From a virus, in IMG/VR virus record IMGVR_UViG_3300046467_000959, positions 1-48,984 of that record: a stretch of 48,984 nucleotides of DNA. One strand, 5' to 3'. A program made the translations under genes and the position numbers. Shown here in pieces: positions 16,448 through 23,612 of this stretch. The stretch's first letter is position 1; every line of letters begins with the position of its first letter. Below the pieces are notes generated by a model. That model saw only the letters and a program-made list of their open reading frames with translations. It did not search any database and was not told the origin of the DNA.

Positions 16448-16814
16448 TTGCCGCCACCGACAGGGCCGAGCCCGGTACGAGTTCAGCCGTCACGATGGTG
16501 ACACCGTCGTCGGGGTGTTCGGTTGTGAGAAGCACGGCGAATGCACGTTGAACGACAGCGGGGTGGTGGTCCCTGATGTGTCGTCGCCCGCCGACCCCGA
16601 TGGCTGTGACCACCTGGGTGAGCCGACCCACTCGCTACCGGCCACGTGCTGTTCGGATGGTCCGATTGAGATACGCGCGTGTGCGGTGTTCGGCGAATGC
16701 TCGGTCAAGAACCCGACACCCCAGGTGATGCGCGTGTGCGTCCGTTGTCACCGACACACCCAACGCGAACGACCGGTGCGGGTGTGTGACGGTTGCCCCG
16801 ACCTGACCGGTTGA
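16440..16814 (+). CDS. Cys/His-rich protein, last gene of the modification cluster
   Basis: A 124-residue protein overlapping the previous gene by 8 bases. It has two related halves, each with an upstream C-x-H or C-D-H pair and a V-F-G-C/E-x-x-x-GEC motif (FGCEKHGECT and VFGECSVKN). A zinc ribbon (CVRCHRH, CDGCPD) closes the chain. The repeat suggests two or three metal sites. A role as substrate adaptor for the glycosyltransferases is a guess from position. Confidence 0.6.
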   Translation: MSDCRHRQGRARYEFSRHDGDTVVGVFGCEKHGECTLNDSGVVVPDVSSPADPDGCDHLGEPTHSLPATCCSDGPIEIRACAVFGECSVKNPTPQVMRVCVRCHRHTQRERPVRVCDGCPDLTG

Positions 16815-16861
16815 GCGCCCGGCGTGTTTTCTGGCCCCGCCATTTTCTCGGCATTGGTCTA

Positions 16862-16890
16862 TTGCAATCAGCATAGGAAGCCGATACCAT
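16862..16890 (+). promoter_or_regulatory. promoter for the ATPase operon
   Basis: TTGCAA (16862-16867), a 17-base spacer and TACCAT (16885-16890) lie in the 142-base gap after the tail and modification block. The predicted leader of about 60 bases has two copies of CAGCGGACCCCAA and ends in a GAGGAG SD before ATG 16957. Confidence 0.5.
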
Positions 16891-16956
16891 ATGTGTGGAC
16901 ATCAACGTGATGCCAACAGCGGACCCCAACAGCGGACCCCAACGAGGAGAAAAACG

Positions 16957-18351
16957 ATGACGCTTACAACCACGTACACCGGACCCGAACGCTGCATCGC
17001 TTCTGAGCCACGCAAATCGTGCAAGCGTTGCGGACACCCCATCGCCGCCAAGACCCCGATGATCCGGTGGGTCGATGGTCCCGTGATTGGTAAAAGCAAA
17101 CGGGCCTGGGTCCACGACACCGCGACCTGCCGAGCGGCTGGTGGTGACACCAATCCGGTTGATGCCGACCCGATCCCGTCCACCGACGAACAGGACGACG
17201 CCGGGTTGCCCGAGGTGACGTTGGATGGTCTGGTCGCCAAGGTGGTCGCGGAGATGTTCAAGCAACAGGCAATCGAAGCGAAGACCCGTGAGACGCTCAA
17301 ACGTCTCAGCGACAAAAGCGGCAAACTGGTCGAGTCGCTCCAGGCGACGGTCGAAGCGACGATCAACGACGCGCTGGACAAACGCGACGCACGGACCATC
17401 AAGATCATCGACCGGAGCGGTGACGAACGCAAATTGGAAGACGACCACTACCACCACCAGTTCGAGGAGATCTGTCGGTTGGTCGATCTGCGACGCAACA
17501 TCTATCTGTTCGGTCCCACCGGTGCGGGCAAGACCCACACAGCCGCGCAACTCGCCGACGCGTGCGGGATGCCGATTGACCCCGCGACCGGCAAAGCCCG
17601 GTTCGGGTTCATCTCCTGCACCGAGGGGATGTCGGAAGCGATGCTCACGGGTCGGTTCGTTCCGGTCGCCGGGAGTAACGAAAAGGTGAAAGCCCGCTTC
17701 AAGCACCTGACCGACGTGGACGGCCTGACCGACCAGGCGGCGTCGGCGGTCCTGATCGCCGAGAGCAACGCGGTGTTCGAGTACCTGTCGGTGCCGCTTG
17801 TCGAGTGTTGGGAAAAGGGCGGGCTGTTCCTGATGGACGAGTACGACGCCATCGACCCGAACGTGGGGCTTGTGATGAACGCCGCGATTAGCAACGGGTA
17901 CCTGTCCCTGCCCAACCGGATGGACAACCCCATCGCCAAACGTCACCCCGACTTCGTCTTGATCGTCGCGGGCAACACGGCGGGCGACGGTGGAGATCGT
18001 CAGTACCAGGGCCGCAACGTGTTGTGCGCGTCCACCCTCCGACGATTCCGGTGGGGCATGGTGCGGTTCGGTTACGACGAGAAACTGGAACGGAAGTTGT
18101 GCCCCGACACCGCGCTGTTCGGGATGCTGGTGGGACTGCGTCGGGCAATCGAAGAAAACCGGTTGGAGCGGAACGTCTGCACCGGGGACTTTGTCGAAGC
18201 CTACAACGACCTGACCGACCTGACCGCAAACGGCGGGTTGAGCCACGACGAGTCCGTGGCGCATTGCTTCCAGGTGATGACTCTGCTGTTCACCGAAGAC
18301 GAGATGGAACGGACGAAGCGACACATGAACGACAACGGGATCGCCGTCTGA
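16957..18351 (+). CDS. MoxR/CobS-like AAA+ ATPase
   Basis: A 464-residue protein. A zinc-ribbon-like N terminus (CKRCGHP and a later H-D-x-A-x-C, residues 22-58) and a coiled segment (100-145) precede the ATPase. Walker A is GPTGAGKT at 186-193, Walker B FLMDEYD at 291-297, and sensor 1 is the IVAGN strand. Such ATPases work as hexamers with a VWA-type partner to remodel proteins; phage versions are often mislabelled as cobalt chelatase subunits. The next gene is a plausible partner. The start is ATG 16957 with SD GAGGAG; an in-frame ATG at 16891 lies on the promoter. Confidence 0.8.
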   Translation: MTLTTTYTGPERCIASEPRKSCKRCGHPIAAKTPMIRWVDGPVIGKSKRAWVHDTATCRAAGGDTNPVDADPIPSTDEQDDAGLPEVTLDGLVAKVVAEMFKQQAIEAKTRETLKRLSDKSGKLVESLQATVEATINDALDKRDARTIKIIDRSGDERKLEDDHYHHQFEEICRLVDLRRNIYLFGPTGAGKTHTAAQLADACGMPIDPATGKARFGFISCTEGMSEAMLTGRFVPVAGSNEKVKARFKHLTDVDGLTDQAASAVLIAESNAVFEYLSVPLVECWEKGGLFLMDEYDAIDPNVGLVMNAAISNGYLSLPNRMDNPIAKRHPDFVLIVAGNTAGDGGDRQYQGRNVLCASTLRRFRWGMVRFGYDEKLERKLCPDTALFGMLVGLRRAIEENRLERNVCTGDFVEAYNDLTDLTANGGLSHDESVAHCFQVMTLLFTEDEMERTKRHMNDNGIAV

Positions 18352-18367
18352 GGGGTCGGACGGTCAA

Positions 18368-18400
18368 CCGGGGTGGGCCAGTTCTCCTCGCCCACCCCGG
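18368..18400 (+). terminator. strong hairpin after the ATPase gene
   Basis: CCGGGGTGGGC (18368-18378) pairs perfectly with 18390-18400 around an 11-base loop. It is followed by GATCCTGTCTTT, only a weak T tract. It separates the ATPase gene from the next promoter. Confidence 0.6.
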
Positions 18401-18442
18401 CGATCCTGTCTTTGCGAAATCAAAAAAAACCGAGAAAGTCTA

Positions 18443-18471
18443 TTGTTGTTGAAATACCCAGCCCCTATTCT
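18443..18471 (+). promoter_or_regulatory. promoter upstream of the ATPase partner gene
   Basis: TTGTTG (18443-18448), a 17-base spacer and TATTCT (18466-18471), in an AT-rich patch that stands out from the GC-rich surroundings. The leader contains CCAACCACGGAAA, a motif also seen before the genes at 31909 and 42597 regions. Confidence 0.5.
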
Positions 18472-18520
18472 GGTCGATGTAACAAACAGACACACGACCC
18501 AACCACGGAAAGAAACCACC

Positions 18521-19384
18521 ATGCATTCACAAGAAACCACGATTGACGGGCGGCACACCCTGGTCAACCGGTACGAGTCGCTGGCCGAGGTCACGCGGGT
18601 TGTCCGTGAAGACGCCGAGGGCAAAGAGCGCGACCGGTTGATCCATTTGGACAACTCGAGTTGGGTCGGCAAACGGTTCGACAAGAAATGGGACGGCCCC
18701 GATGGTCTCACCACGGTGGTCAACACCACGTGGTCCGAGGGCATGACCACCGTGGACGGGATGATGACCAAGTTGCGGGGAGCGGTGACCCAGAAACCAC
18801 GTAGTCGCCGACGCCGTCGCCAGTGGAGCGACGAGACCGGCCACGACGTTTGTTACGACCGACTGCGGGCGGGACAAGAACAGTTCTGGGTGACCCGTAA
18901 AAAGCGTGAGGTCAGTGGATCAGCGACGGCGACCATCGCGGTCAACGTGTGTGCGGCATCCAGTGTGGGGTCGATGGACATTCTTTGGCGGGGTGCGGCG
19001 GCGTTGTGCCTGGCCGACCTGTTGACCGAAGCAGGATACAGCGTCGAGATCGTGAGCGGGTGGTGGTCGGTCGGGTGTTTCACCGACTCGACCTCATCCT
19101 TCAGCGCGGTGACCCTCAAACGGGGGACCGACCGCCTGGACCGTTCCACACTCGTCAACGCTCTCAGCGGCTGGTTCTTCCGCACTATCGGGTTCGGGGC
19201 GTGGCAGGTGAAGTCGAACGGTCGGACACCCACCGGGTGTCTCGGTCATCCCCACAAACTCGAAGACGAAGCGGTCGCGGTGATGACCACCGACGAGCGC
19301 GCGGTGGTGGTCGACGAGGTGTGGAACGAATCGGATGCGGTGGAGTTTGTACGCAACGCCCTGGTCGAAATGAAAGTCCTCTAA
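18521..19384 (+). CDS. phage protein of DUF7192/VWA-like type, likely ATPase partner
   Basis: The 287-residue protein starts at ATG 18521; a longer in-frame reading to 18443 runs over the promoter. Residues 30-75 carry the W-x-x-G-P-D-G-L-T-x-V segment and the W-S-E-G-M motif typical of phage proteins next to CobS-like ATPases. A basic stretch RSRRRRRQW follows. The second half alternates strands and helices like a von Willebrand A domain (TIAVNVCAASS, then GAAALCLADLLTEAGYSVEI) but lacks a clear D-x-S-x-S metal site. Working with the preceding ATPase is an inference from gene order. Confidence 0.55.
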   Translation: MHSQETTIDGRHTLVNRYESLAEVTRVVREDAEGKERDRLIHLDNSSWVGKRFDKKWDGPDGLTTVVNTTWSEGMTTVDGMMTKLRGAVTQKPRSRRRRRQWSDETGHDVCYDRLRAGQEQFWVTRKKREVSGSATATIAVNVCAASSVGSMDILWRGAAALCLADLLTEAGYSVEIVSGWWSVGCFTDSTSSFSAVTLKRGTDRLDRSTLVNALSGWFFRTIGFGAWQVKSNGRTPTGCLGHPHKLEDEAVAVMTTDERAVVVDEVWNESDAVEFVRNALVEMKVL

Positions 19385-19387
19385 ACC

Positions 19388-19404
19388 GGTAACAAATTGT
19401 TCCC
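19388..19404. promoter_or_regulatory. 17-bp palindrome, copy 1 (operator candidate)
   Basis: GGTAACAAATTGTTCCC, an inverted repeat with one mismatch about a central A. It starts 4 bases after a stop codon and 22 bases before the next ATG. The same 17 bases (18 with the preceding C) recur at 42465-42481, also right after a stop. It is probably a repressor or activator site. Confidence 0.6.
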
Positions 19405-19425
19405 AAACAACGAAGGAATCAAATC

Positions 19426-20112
19426 ATGTTCACGTTTGACAAAGCACGAGTGACGGGTGACCCCGACCGGTGGCAGATGCACCCCGTGGCCGTTGGGGAA
19501 GACCGAACCGACAACGAGTGGGCGAACTCTGTTCGTCTCACGGGTGTCAAGAACGGGTCGAACAATCCCGAATGGAGCAACGACAGCGACGACCACCTGG
19601 ACCGGTTGACCAAGATAACCGGTGACGCGGCGGACCCCGAGAAGAACGGGATGGCTTGGCGTGACCGGACAGCGGTCAATGACGAGACGGGTGTCCAGAT
19701 ACACGACGGCACCATTGACCGGGCGTTGGGCGACTGGCAGGTCATCACGGGGTTGACCCGTGTCTATCTGGGCGAGGACGAGAACGGCACACCCGTCCAC
19801 ATCGGTTGCATCATCAAAGCAGAAGACCGGGCATACGGTGGAGATGTCCGGTGGTCGGGGTTCCGGTTGTGTCCCGATGGGGCTTATCGCCAATGGGTGA
19901 CCGGTTCCAGTCGGCAGGGTGTCGCCCAGCGGATGACGTACTTTGATGCACCGCGTTGGAGCGATCTCGGCACGCTCGAGATAGACGAAGTCTGGGACGT
20001 GTGCCAAGGGGGAACGGTGGCACGTGGTGACGAACAACGACAACAGGAACTCGCCACGGCGGTCGTGTGCGAGGGTGTTGTGATCTTTGGCGTGAAGGAG
20101 AGAAACGTATGA
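19426..20112 (+). CDS. unknown protein, 228 residues
   Basis: SD GAAGGA, ATG 19426. The protein is acidic and hydrophilic, without membrane segments or a known motif. It has many Trp and Asp (WRDRTAVNDE, RWSGFRLCPDG) and probably a beta-rich middle (VITGLTRVYLGEDENG). It follows the palindrome at 19388 and starts a run of five overlapping genes that ends with a CsrA homologue. I do not recognise it. Confidence 0.6.
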   Translation: MFTFDKARVTGDPDRWQMHPVAVGEDRTDNEWANSVRLTGVKNGSNNPEWSNDSDDHLDRLTKITGDAADPEKNGMAWRDRTAVNDETGVQIHDGTIDRALGDWQVITGLTRVYLGEDENGTPVHIGCIIKAEDRAYGGDVRWSGFRLCPDGAYRQWVTGSSRQGVAQRMTYFDAPRWSDLGTLEIDEVWDVCQGGTVARGDEQRQQELATAVVCEGVVIFGVKERNV

Positions 20113-20519
20113 GCATTCTGTTTGAGACCGTGGGGATCAACGGCCCCGCGTGGTTCGGGATCGTGGACCGGGATGGGGTGGTCATGTTCGCCCACCACGA
20201 CGGGTCTACCGAGCGTGACGAGATGGCAGCGGTTGCGATGCTGGTCGCGAATTCACGTCCCGAGGACCGCACGGTGTTCTTCGTCACGGAACTGACCGAC
20301 GACCAGGAGCTGGTCTACGTCGACCAGTTGAGACGGATTGACTCGTGTGACGTGCCAGAGGTGGAGGAGTTCCGACGCTACCAGTTCGTCCGATCTCTCC
20401 AGGCCGATCCCGACATCACCGTGTTGGTCCCTGATCATATGTCCGAGTTCATGGCGACCATTCCGGGGGACGATCCAAGCGACTGGGTGTCGTGCGCGGT
20501 TACGGGAGAAGACAAGTGA
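20109..20519 (+). CDS. unknown acidic protein, 136 residues
   Basis: ATGA overlap with the gene before. It begins MSILFETVGINGPAWFGIVDRDG and has a strand-helix alternation with an acidic end. No catalytic motif is seen. It is coupled on both sides, so it is translated together with its neighbours. Confidence 0.6.
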   Translation: MSILFETVGINGPAWFGIVDRDGVVMFAHHDGSTERDEMAAVAMLVANSRPEDRTVFFVTELTDDQELVYVDQLRRIDSCDVPEVEEFRRYQFVRSLQADPDITVLVPDHMSEFMATIPGDDPSDWVSCAVTGEDK

Positions 20520-20713
20520 TCCAGAACAAATGCAGATTGTGCATCGACTTCACGGACCTGGAGACGATGTTCCGGTTCGCGGAAGCATGCGAGACATCGG
20601 GAATGATCCCGAAGCGTGTGGCGTGTCACCCGTCGAGGACGTGGGACTGGAATAAGGGCACGGGGATCACCCCGGCCAATACTTTTGTGGCAAAGGAGGT
20701 GGACGATGAGTGA
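20516..20713 (+). CDS. small Cys-containing protein, 65 residues
   Basis: The start is GTG 20516 (GTGA junction); a longer frame to 20492 would run into the previous gene. It starts MIQNKCRLCIDFTDLETMFRF, has C-x2-C near the N terminus and another C at about 40 (VACHPSRTWDW). It could bind zinc with help from a partner. Function unknown. Confidence 0.55.
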   Translation: MIQNKCRLCIDFTDLETMFRFAEACETSGMIPKRVACHPSRTWDWNKGTGITPANTFVAKEVDDE

Positions 20714-21005
20714 GGACAACGGTACTCCGGTGTTGACCGGCCAGAAGAAAATGTGGGCTGACATGACGCCCGAGGCGAAAGCAATCCGGTCGGCGGCGAT
20801 GACCGCAGGTCGCCGGAAAGCGAAAGCCAAACGGGAACGGGCGTTGAAGCTGAAAGCCACCCGGCGGCGAACCGATGGTAGTAGCAGCATCGACGACACG
20901 CTGGAACTGACGAAGCTGGCGGCGGCACTGCTGGAGGTGGCCGGGTCGCGGGAAGCGGTCAACCACCTACTGGACATCGCCGAGCTGGTGAAGGGAGGCA
21001 ACTGA
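20706..21005 (+). CDS. basic helical protein, 99 residues
   Basis: ATG 20706 overlaps the previous gene by 8 bases. The middle is strongly basic (GRRKAKAKRERALKLKATRRR). It is followed by an amphipathic helical region (SIDDTLELTKLAAALLEVAG). A nucleic-acid-binding role is suggested by charge only. Its stop overlaps the csrA start by one base. Confidence 0.55.
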   Translation: MSEDNGTPVLTGQKKMWADMTPEAKAIRSAAMTAGRRKAKAKRERALKLKATRRRTDGSSSIDDTLELTKLAAALLEVAGSREAVNHLLDIAELVKGGN

Positions 21006-21184
21006 TGCTGGTGCTGACTGTGAAGGAGGGCGAACGGATCCGCCTCAAGGATGACACCGACCAGATCATCAACGTGATGCTGGTGTCGACCTCGCACGGC
21101 AAGGCGAAGATCGGAATCGAGGCACCGGACACCGTCGAGATTCTACGGGAGTCCCTGGTGGTACAGAACGAGCGGAGGGAATAA
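21005..21184 (+). CDS. csrA: CsrA-family translational regulator
   Basis: A 59-residue protein. It opens MLVLTVKEGERIRLKDD, equivalent to the MLILTR-x-x-GE start of CsrA, and the core KAKIGIEAPDTVEILRESL matches the CsrA segment with the G-I-x-A-P and the R-E pair; L4 and R48 correspond to the RNA-contacting L4 and R44. CsrA is a small dimer that binds A-N-GGA in mRNA leaders and blocks or stabilises them. A phage copy could switch host metabolism or time the phage's own translation, whose SDs often contain GGA. It is last in a tightly coupled five-gene run, and a structured noncoding stretch follows. Confidence 0.82.
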   Translation: MLVLTVKEGERIRLKDDTDQIINVMLVSTSHGKAKIGIEAPDTVEILRESLVVQNERRE

Positions 21185-21381
21185 CGCGTCCCGGCGTGTG
21201 GCGAAGCGGGTGGTGGAATCGCTCCTGACCCGTGGTAGCCCGAAGGGAAAGTGAACCGTGAGAGCTTTGGGCAGAGTGGGTGTTCAGGTAACACCCGGCT
21301 CTTTCCGACTGACCGCCGACGCAGTTGTCCCATCCACGGGGTCGGCATTTTTCAAACAACAACAACAAGCGAGGCGAGGCG
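21185..21381 (+). other. structured noncoding region after csrA
   Basis: This 197-base gap holds several hairpins, among them GGGTGTT-CAGGT-AACACCC near 21281-21299 and the terminator-like stem at 21315-21346. It has GGA-bearing single-stranded candidates (GTGGAATC, AAGGGAAAG) that CsrA could bind. It may be a regulatory RNA or a long leader of the Gp157 gene. No tRNA could be folded and no clear promoter is seen. Confidence 0.4.
21315..21352 (+). terminator. terminator-like hairpin before the Gp157 gene
   Basis: GCCGAC (21315-21320) pairs with GTCGGC (21341-21346) with extra CCC-GGG pairing inside. ATTTTT follows at 21347-21352. It could end the csrA operon or the small RNA suggested for this gap. 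Confidence 0.55.
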
Positions 21382-21885
21382 ATGGCACTGAAACTCTACG
21401 AATACCCTGACGCGTACCGGGAACTCTGGACACGGATCGAGAACCAGGAACCCAACCTTGGCGAACCGGCAGCGGTGGGCCGGGACGAGTTCGAGGCGCT
21501 CGAAGGGGAGTACTCCGACAAAGTCGAGAACATTGCCAAGTTGGTTCGGTCGCTTGAAGCGACACACGACGCTCTCGACACGGAAAGCAAACGGCTGAAA
21601 CAACGGGCGACGGTGGTGAAGCGGAAGATCGAGTGGCTCCGCAATTACGTTGTCGAGTCGATGGTGGCGTTGGGTCACCAGAAGATCGAAGGGGAAGTGT
21701 TGAACGTGACGTTGGCGAACAACCACCGGGTGGAGATGGACGGGGTGCAGACGGTCCCCGAGCGGTTCCGAACCACGGTGCAAGATGAGAAAATCGACGT
21801 GGCGGGTATCCGCCAGGCGTTGAAGGACGGTGAGGACGTGCCGGGCGCACGGTTGATCGAGACGCATTCCATCAGGATCAAGTGA
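21382..21885 (+). CDS. Siphovirus Gp157-family protein
   Basis: The 167-residue protein starts at ATG 21382 after GAGGCGAGG; a longer frame to 21325 would run over the terminator. It has the typical layout: an N-terminal E-Y-P-D-A-Y-R-E-L-W helix, a long coiled coil (KVENIAKLVRSLEATHDAL to VVKRKIEWLRNYVVESM), then the strands KIEGEVLNVTLANN and a V-P-E-R-F motif. Gp157 proteins are linked to phage recombination and resistance to host systems. Its place before a recombination gene set fits. Confidence 0.82.
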   Translation: MALKLYEYPDAYRELWTRIENQEPNLGEPAAVGRDEFEALEGEYSDKVENIAKLVRSLEATHDALDTESKRLKQRATVVKRKIEWLRNYVVESMVALGHQKIEGEVLNVTLANNHRVEMDGVQTVPERFRTTVQDEKIDVAGIRQALKDGEDVPGARLIETHSIRIK

Positions 21886-21894
21886 GGTGAGACG

Positions 21895-22827
21895 ATGAAC
21901 GACACGACAGAATTGTTGCACGTGTCCGAAATGCAACGCGAGGACGACGAGATGCGGGAACTGTCCAGAACGACACCCGGCGAACTGACCGTTGACCAAT
22001 TGGTAGGGCAGATAGAACTGGTGCAGGACGCCATGCGACGCGCGATGGTGGACGGTGAACACTTCGGTGTGATCCCTGGAACGCAGAAACCTACGTTGCT
22101 GAAGCCGGGCGCGGAGAAATTGTGCCTGTTGTTCCGGTTCGCTCCGACCTACGACATCACCCGGCGCGAACTGGACGGTGGGCATATCGAGTACGAGATC
22201 GTTTGCTCGTTGACCCACATCCCGACCGGGCAGTTCGCCGGTCAGGGTGTCGGACTCTGCACCACGATGGAGACTCGCTATCGCTACCGGAAGGGGTCAC
22301 ACGCCTGTCCACAATGTGGCGAGTCGTCGATCATCAAAGGCCGTGAGGAATACGGTGGCGGGTGGTTGTGTTGGAAAAAGAAGGACGGGTGCGGGGCCAA
22401 GTTCCCCGATGACGCGTTTGATCTGGCTGACCTGAAGCCGGTGGAGAACCCCGACATCGCGGACGTGTTCAACACGGTCCTCAAGATCGGGAAAAAGCGG
22501 GCGATGGTGGACGCGGTGCTGACTGCCACCGCCGCGTCGGACCTGTTCACCCAGGACATGGAAGACACCGCGTCCGTTCCACACGTCGGCACAACACCCC
22601 AACCACCCCGAGAGGAGGTGGTCGCCGAAGACTCCCCTTTTGACACAACGCCGGATCCGGTGATGGCGAACATTGAACAAATCGACGATCTGGCGGCGTG
22701 GTATTGGGAGACGATCAAGAAAGCGGGGATCAAACGCACGGACGCGATGACCGCGTTGAAGGAGAGCGGTGGTGACTTCATGGATGCGATGTCGCGTCTG
22801 GAACAACAACAACGGAAGGACACATAA
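21895..22827 (+). CDS. putative phage recombination / ssDNA-handling protein with zinc finger
   Basis: A 310-residue protein. Conserved features include HFGVIPGTQKPTLLKPGAEKL (residues about 57-77; read as G-x-I-P-G then T-L-L-K-P-G-A-E-K) and KKRAMVDAVLTAT near 205, which recall Erf/Rad52-like annealing proteins of phages. A four-Cys ribbon (CPQCG at about 140 and a later C-W-x8-C) lies between. The C-terminal third is a low-complexity linker and a helical domain. Position between Gp157 and a RadD-like helicase supports a recombination role, but the fold is not certain. Confidence 0.55.
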   Translation: MNDTTELLHVSEMQREDDEMRELSRTTPGELTVDQLVGQIELVQDAMRRAMVDGEHFGVIPGTQKPTLLKPGAEKLCLLFRFAPTYDITRRELDGGHIEYEIVCSLTHIPTGQFAGQGVGLCTTMETRYRYRKGSHACPQCGESSIIKGREEYGGGWLCWKKKDGCGAKFPDDAFDLADLKPVENPDIADVFNTVLKIGKKRAMVDAVLTATAASDLFTQDMEDTASVPHVGTTPQPPREEVVAEDSPFDTTPDPVMANIEQIDDLAAWYWETIKKAGIKRTDAMTALKESGGDFMDAMSRLEQQQRKDT

Positions 22828-23612
22828 TGGGTGAGCTTACGACGACACAGCAGGGACGGCTTGAAGAACTGGTGACGGTGATCGAGAACGGGATGCGGTC
22901 GTATCTCGAAGTGGGCAACGCGCTCACGGAGATACGCGACGACGAATTATGGCGCGACACTCACGACACGTTCGAGTTGTTCTGTCGGGAGCGGTGGGAG
23001 TTCAGTTCCAAACGAGCCATCCAGCTCATCAACACCGCCAGGGTGGATTCGGTCTTGGCCGACCGTTCCGAGAACCCGCGACCCCGTAACGAAGGGCAGG
23101 CACGGGTGTTGACGAAAGTGTCCGGTGATGATCTCGTGGTCGAGGTGTGGGATTATGCGGTGGAGACCGCCCCGGTGGATGGTCACGGGGTCACCAGGAT
23201 GAGCGCGCTGCATATCGAGAAATGCCGGGTCGAGATGTTGGGTGGCGGGAAGAAGGAGACACCACCACCCACCCCGAAAGACCGCCTGGGCCGTGACGTG
23301 GAGACCGCGTTGGTCGATGCTCACGGGGTCGGTGTGATGCTCCGGGAAGCGATGGGTGAACTGTTGGCGGTGTCCAAGAAACTGGAAGGACTCACCGGAC
23401 GGTTCGGCGCGGAGTGGTTGGACATTGACGAAGCCAAGCGGGTCATTGAGGAAGCCCGGTTGGTGTGCAAGCAGGGAGCGTATCACACGACGTGCCCCGT
23501 CTGTCGGGGTCGTGTTGGTGAAGCGTGCGACGTGTGTGACAAAGCGGGCTACATTGTCGAGTCGACCTTCAAGCGTCTCACCGAGGAGCAACGGTCGTGG
23601 CTGTCAACCTGA
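22827..23612 (+). CDS. DNA-metabolism protein with ParB-like/HTH features and zinc ribbon
   Basis: A 261-residue protein. The first 70 residues (YLEVGNALTEIRDDELWRDT, then FELFCRERWEFSSKRAIQLI) are the segment common to many phage and plasmid proteins that read L-x-x-I-x-x-x-x-L-Y-R, F-x-x-Y-C-x-x-R-W-x-x-S, probably a DNA-binding helical domain. The end has a DnaJ-like ribbon, CPVCRGRVGEACDVCDKAGY. The middle is helical. It overlaps the helicase gene by 16 bases. Confidence 0.5.
   Translation: MGELTTTQQGRLEELVTVIENGMRSYLEVGNALTEIRDDELWRDTHDTFELFCRERWEFSSKRAIQLINTARVDSVLADRSENPRPRNEGQARVLTKVSGDDLVVEVWDYAVETAPVDGHGVTRMSALHIEKCRVEMLGGGKKETPPPTPKDRLGRDVETALVDAHGVGVMLREAMGELLAVSKKLEGLTGRFGAEWLDIDEAKRVIEEARLVCKQGAYHTTCPVCRGRVGEACDVCDKAGYIVESTFKRLTEEQRSWLST

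Noticed and set aside
21185-21300. tRNA-like segment with possible D-arm (GCGA...TCGC) and a GGGTGTT hairpin resembling a T-arm
   Set aside because: The T-loop lacks TTC at the right place, no anticodon stem pairs, and no acceptor stem closes.
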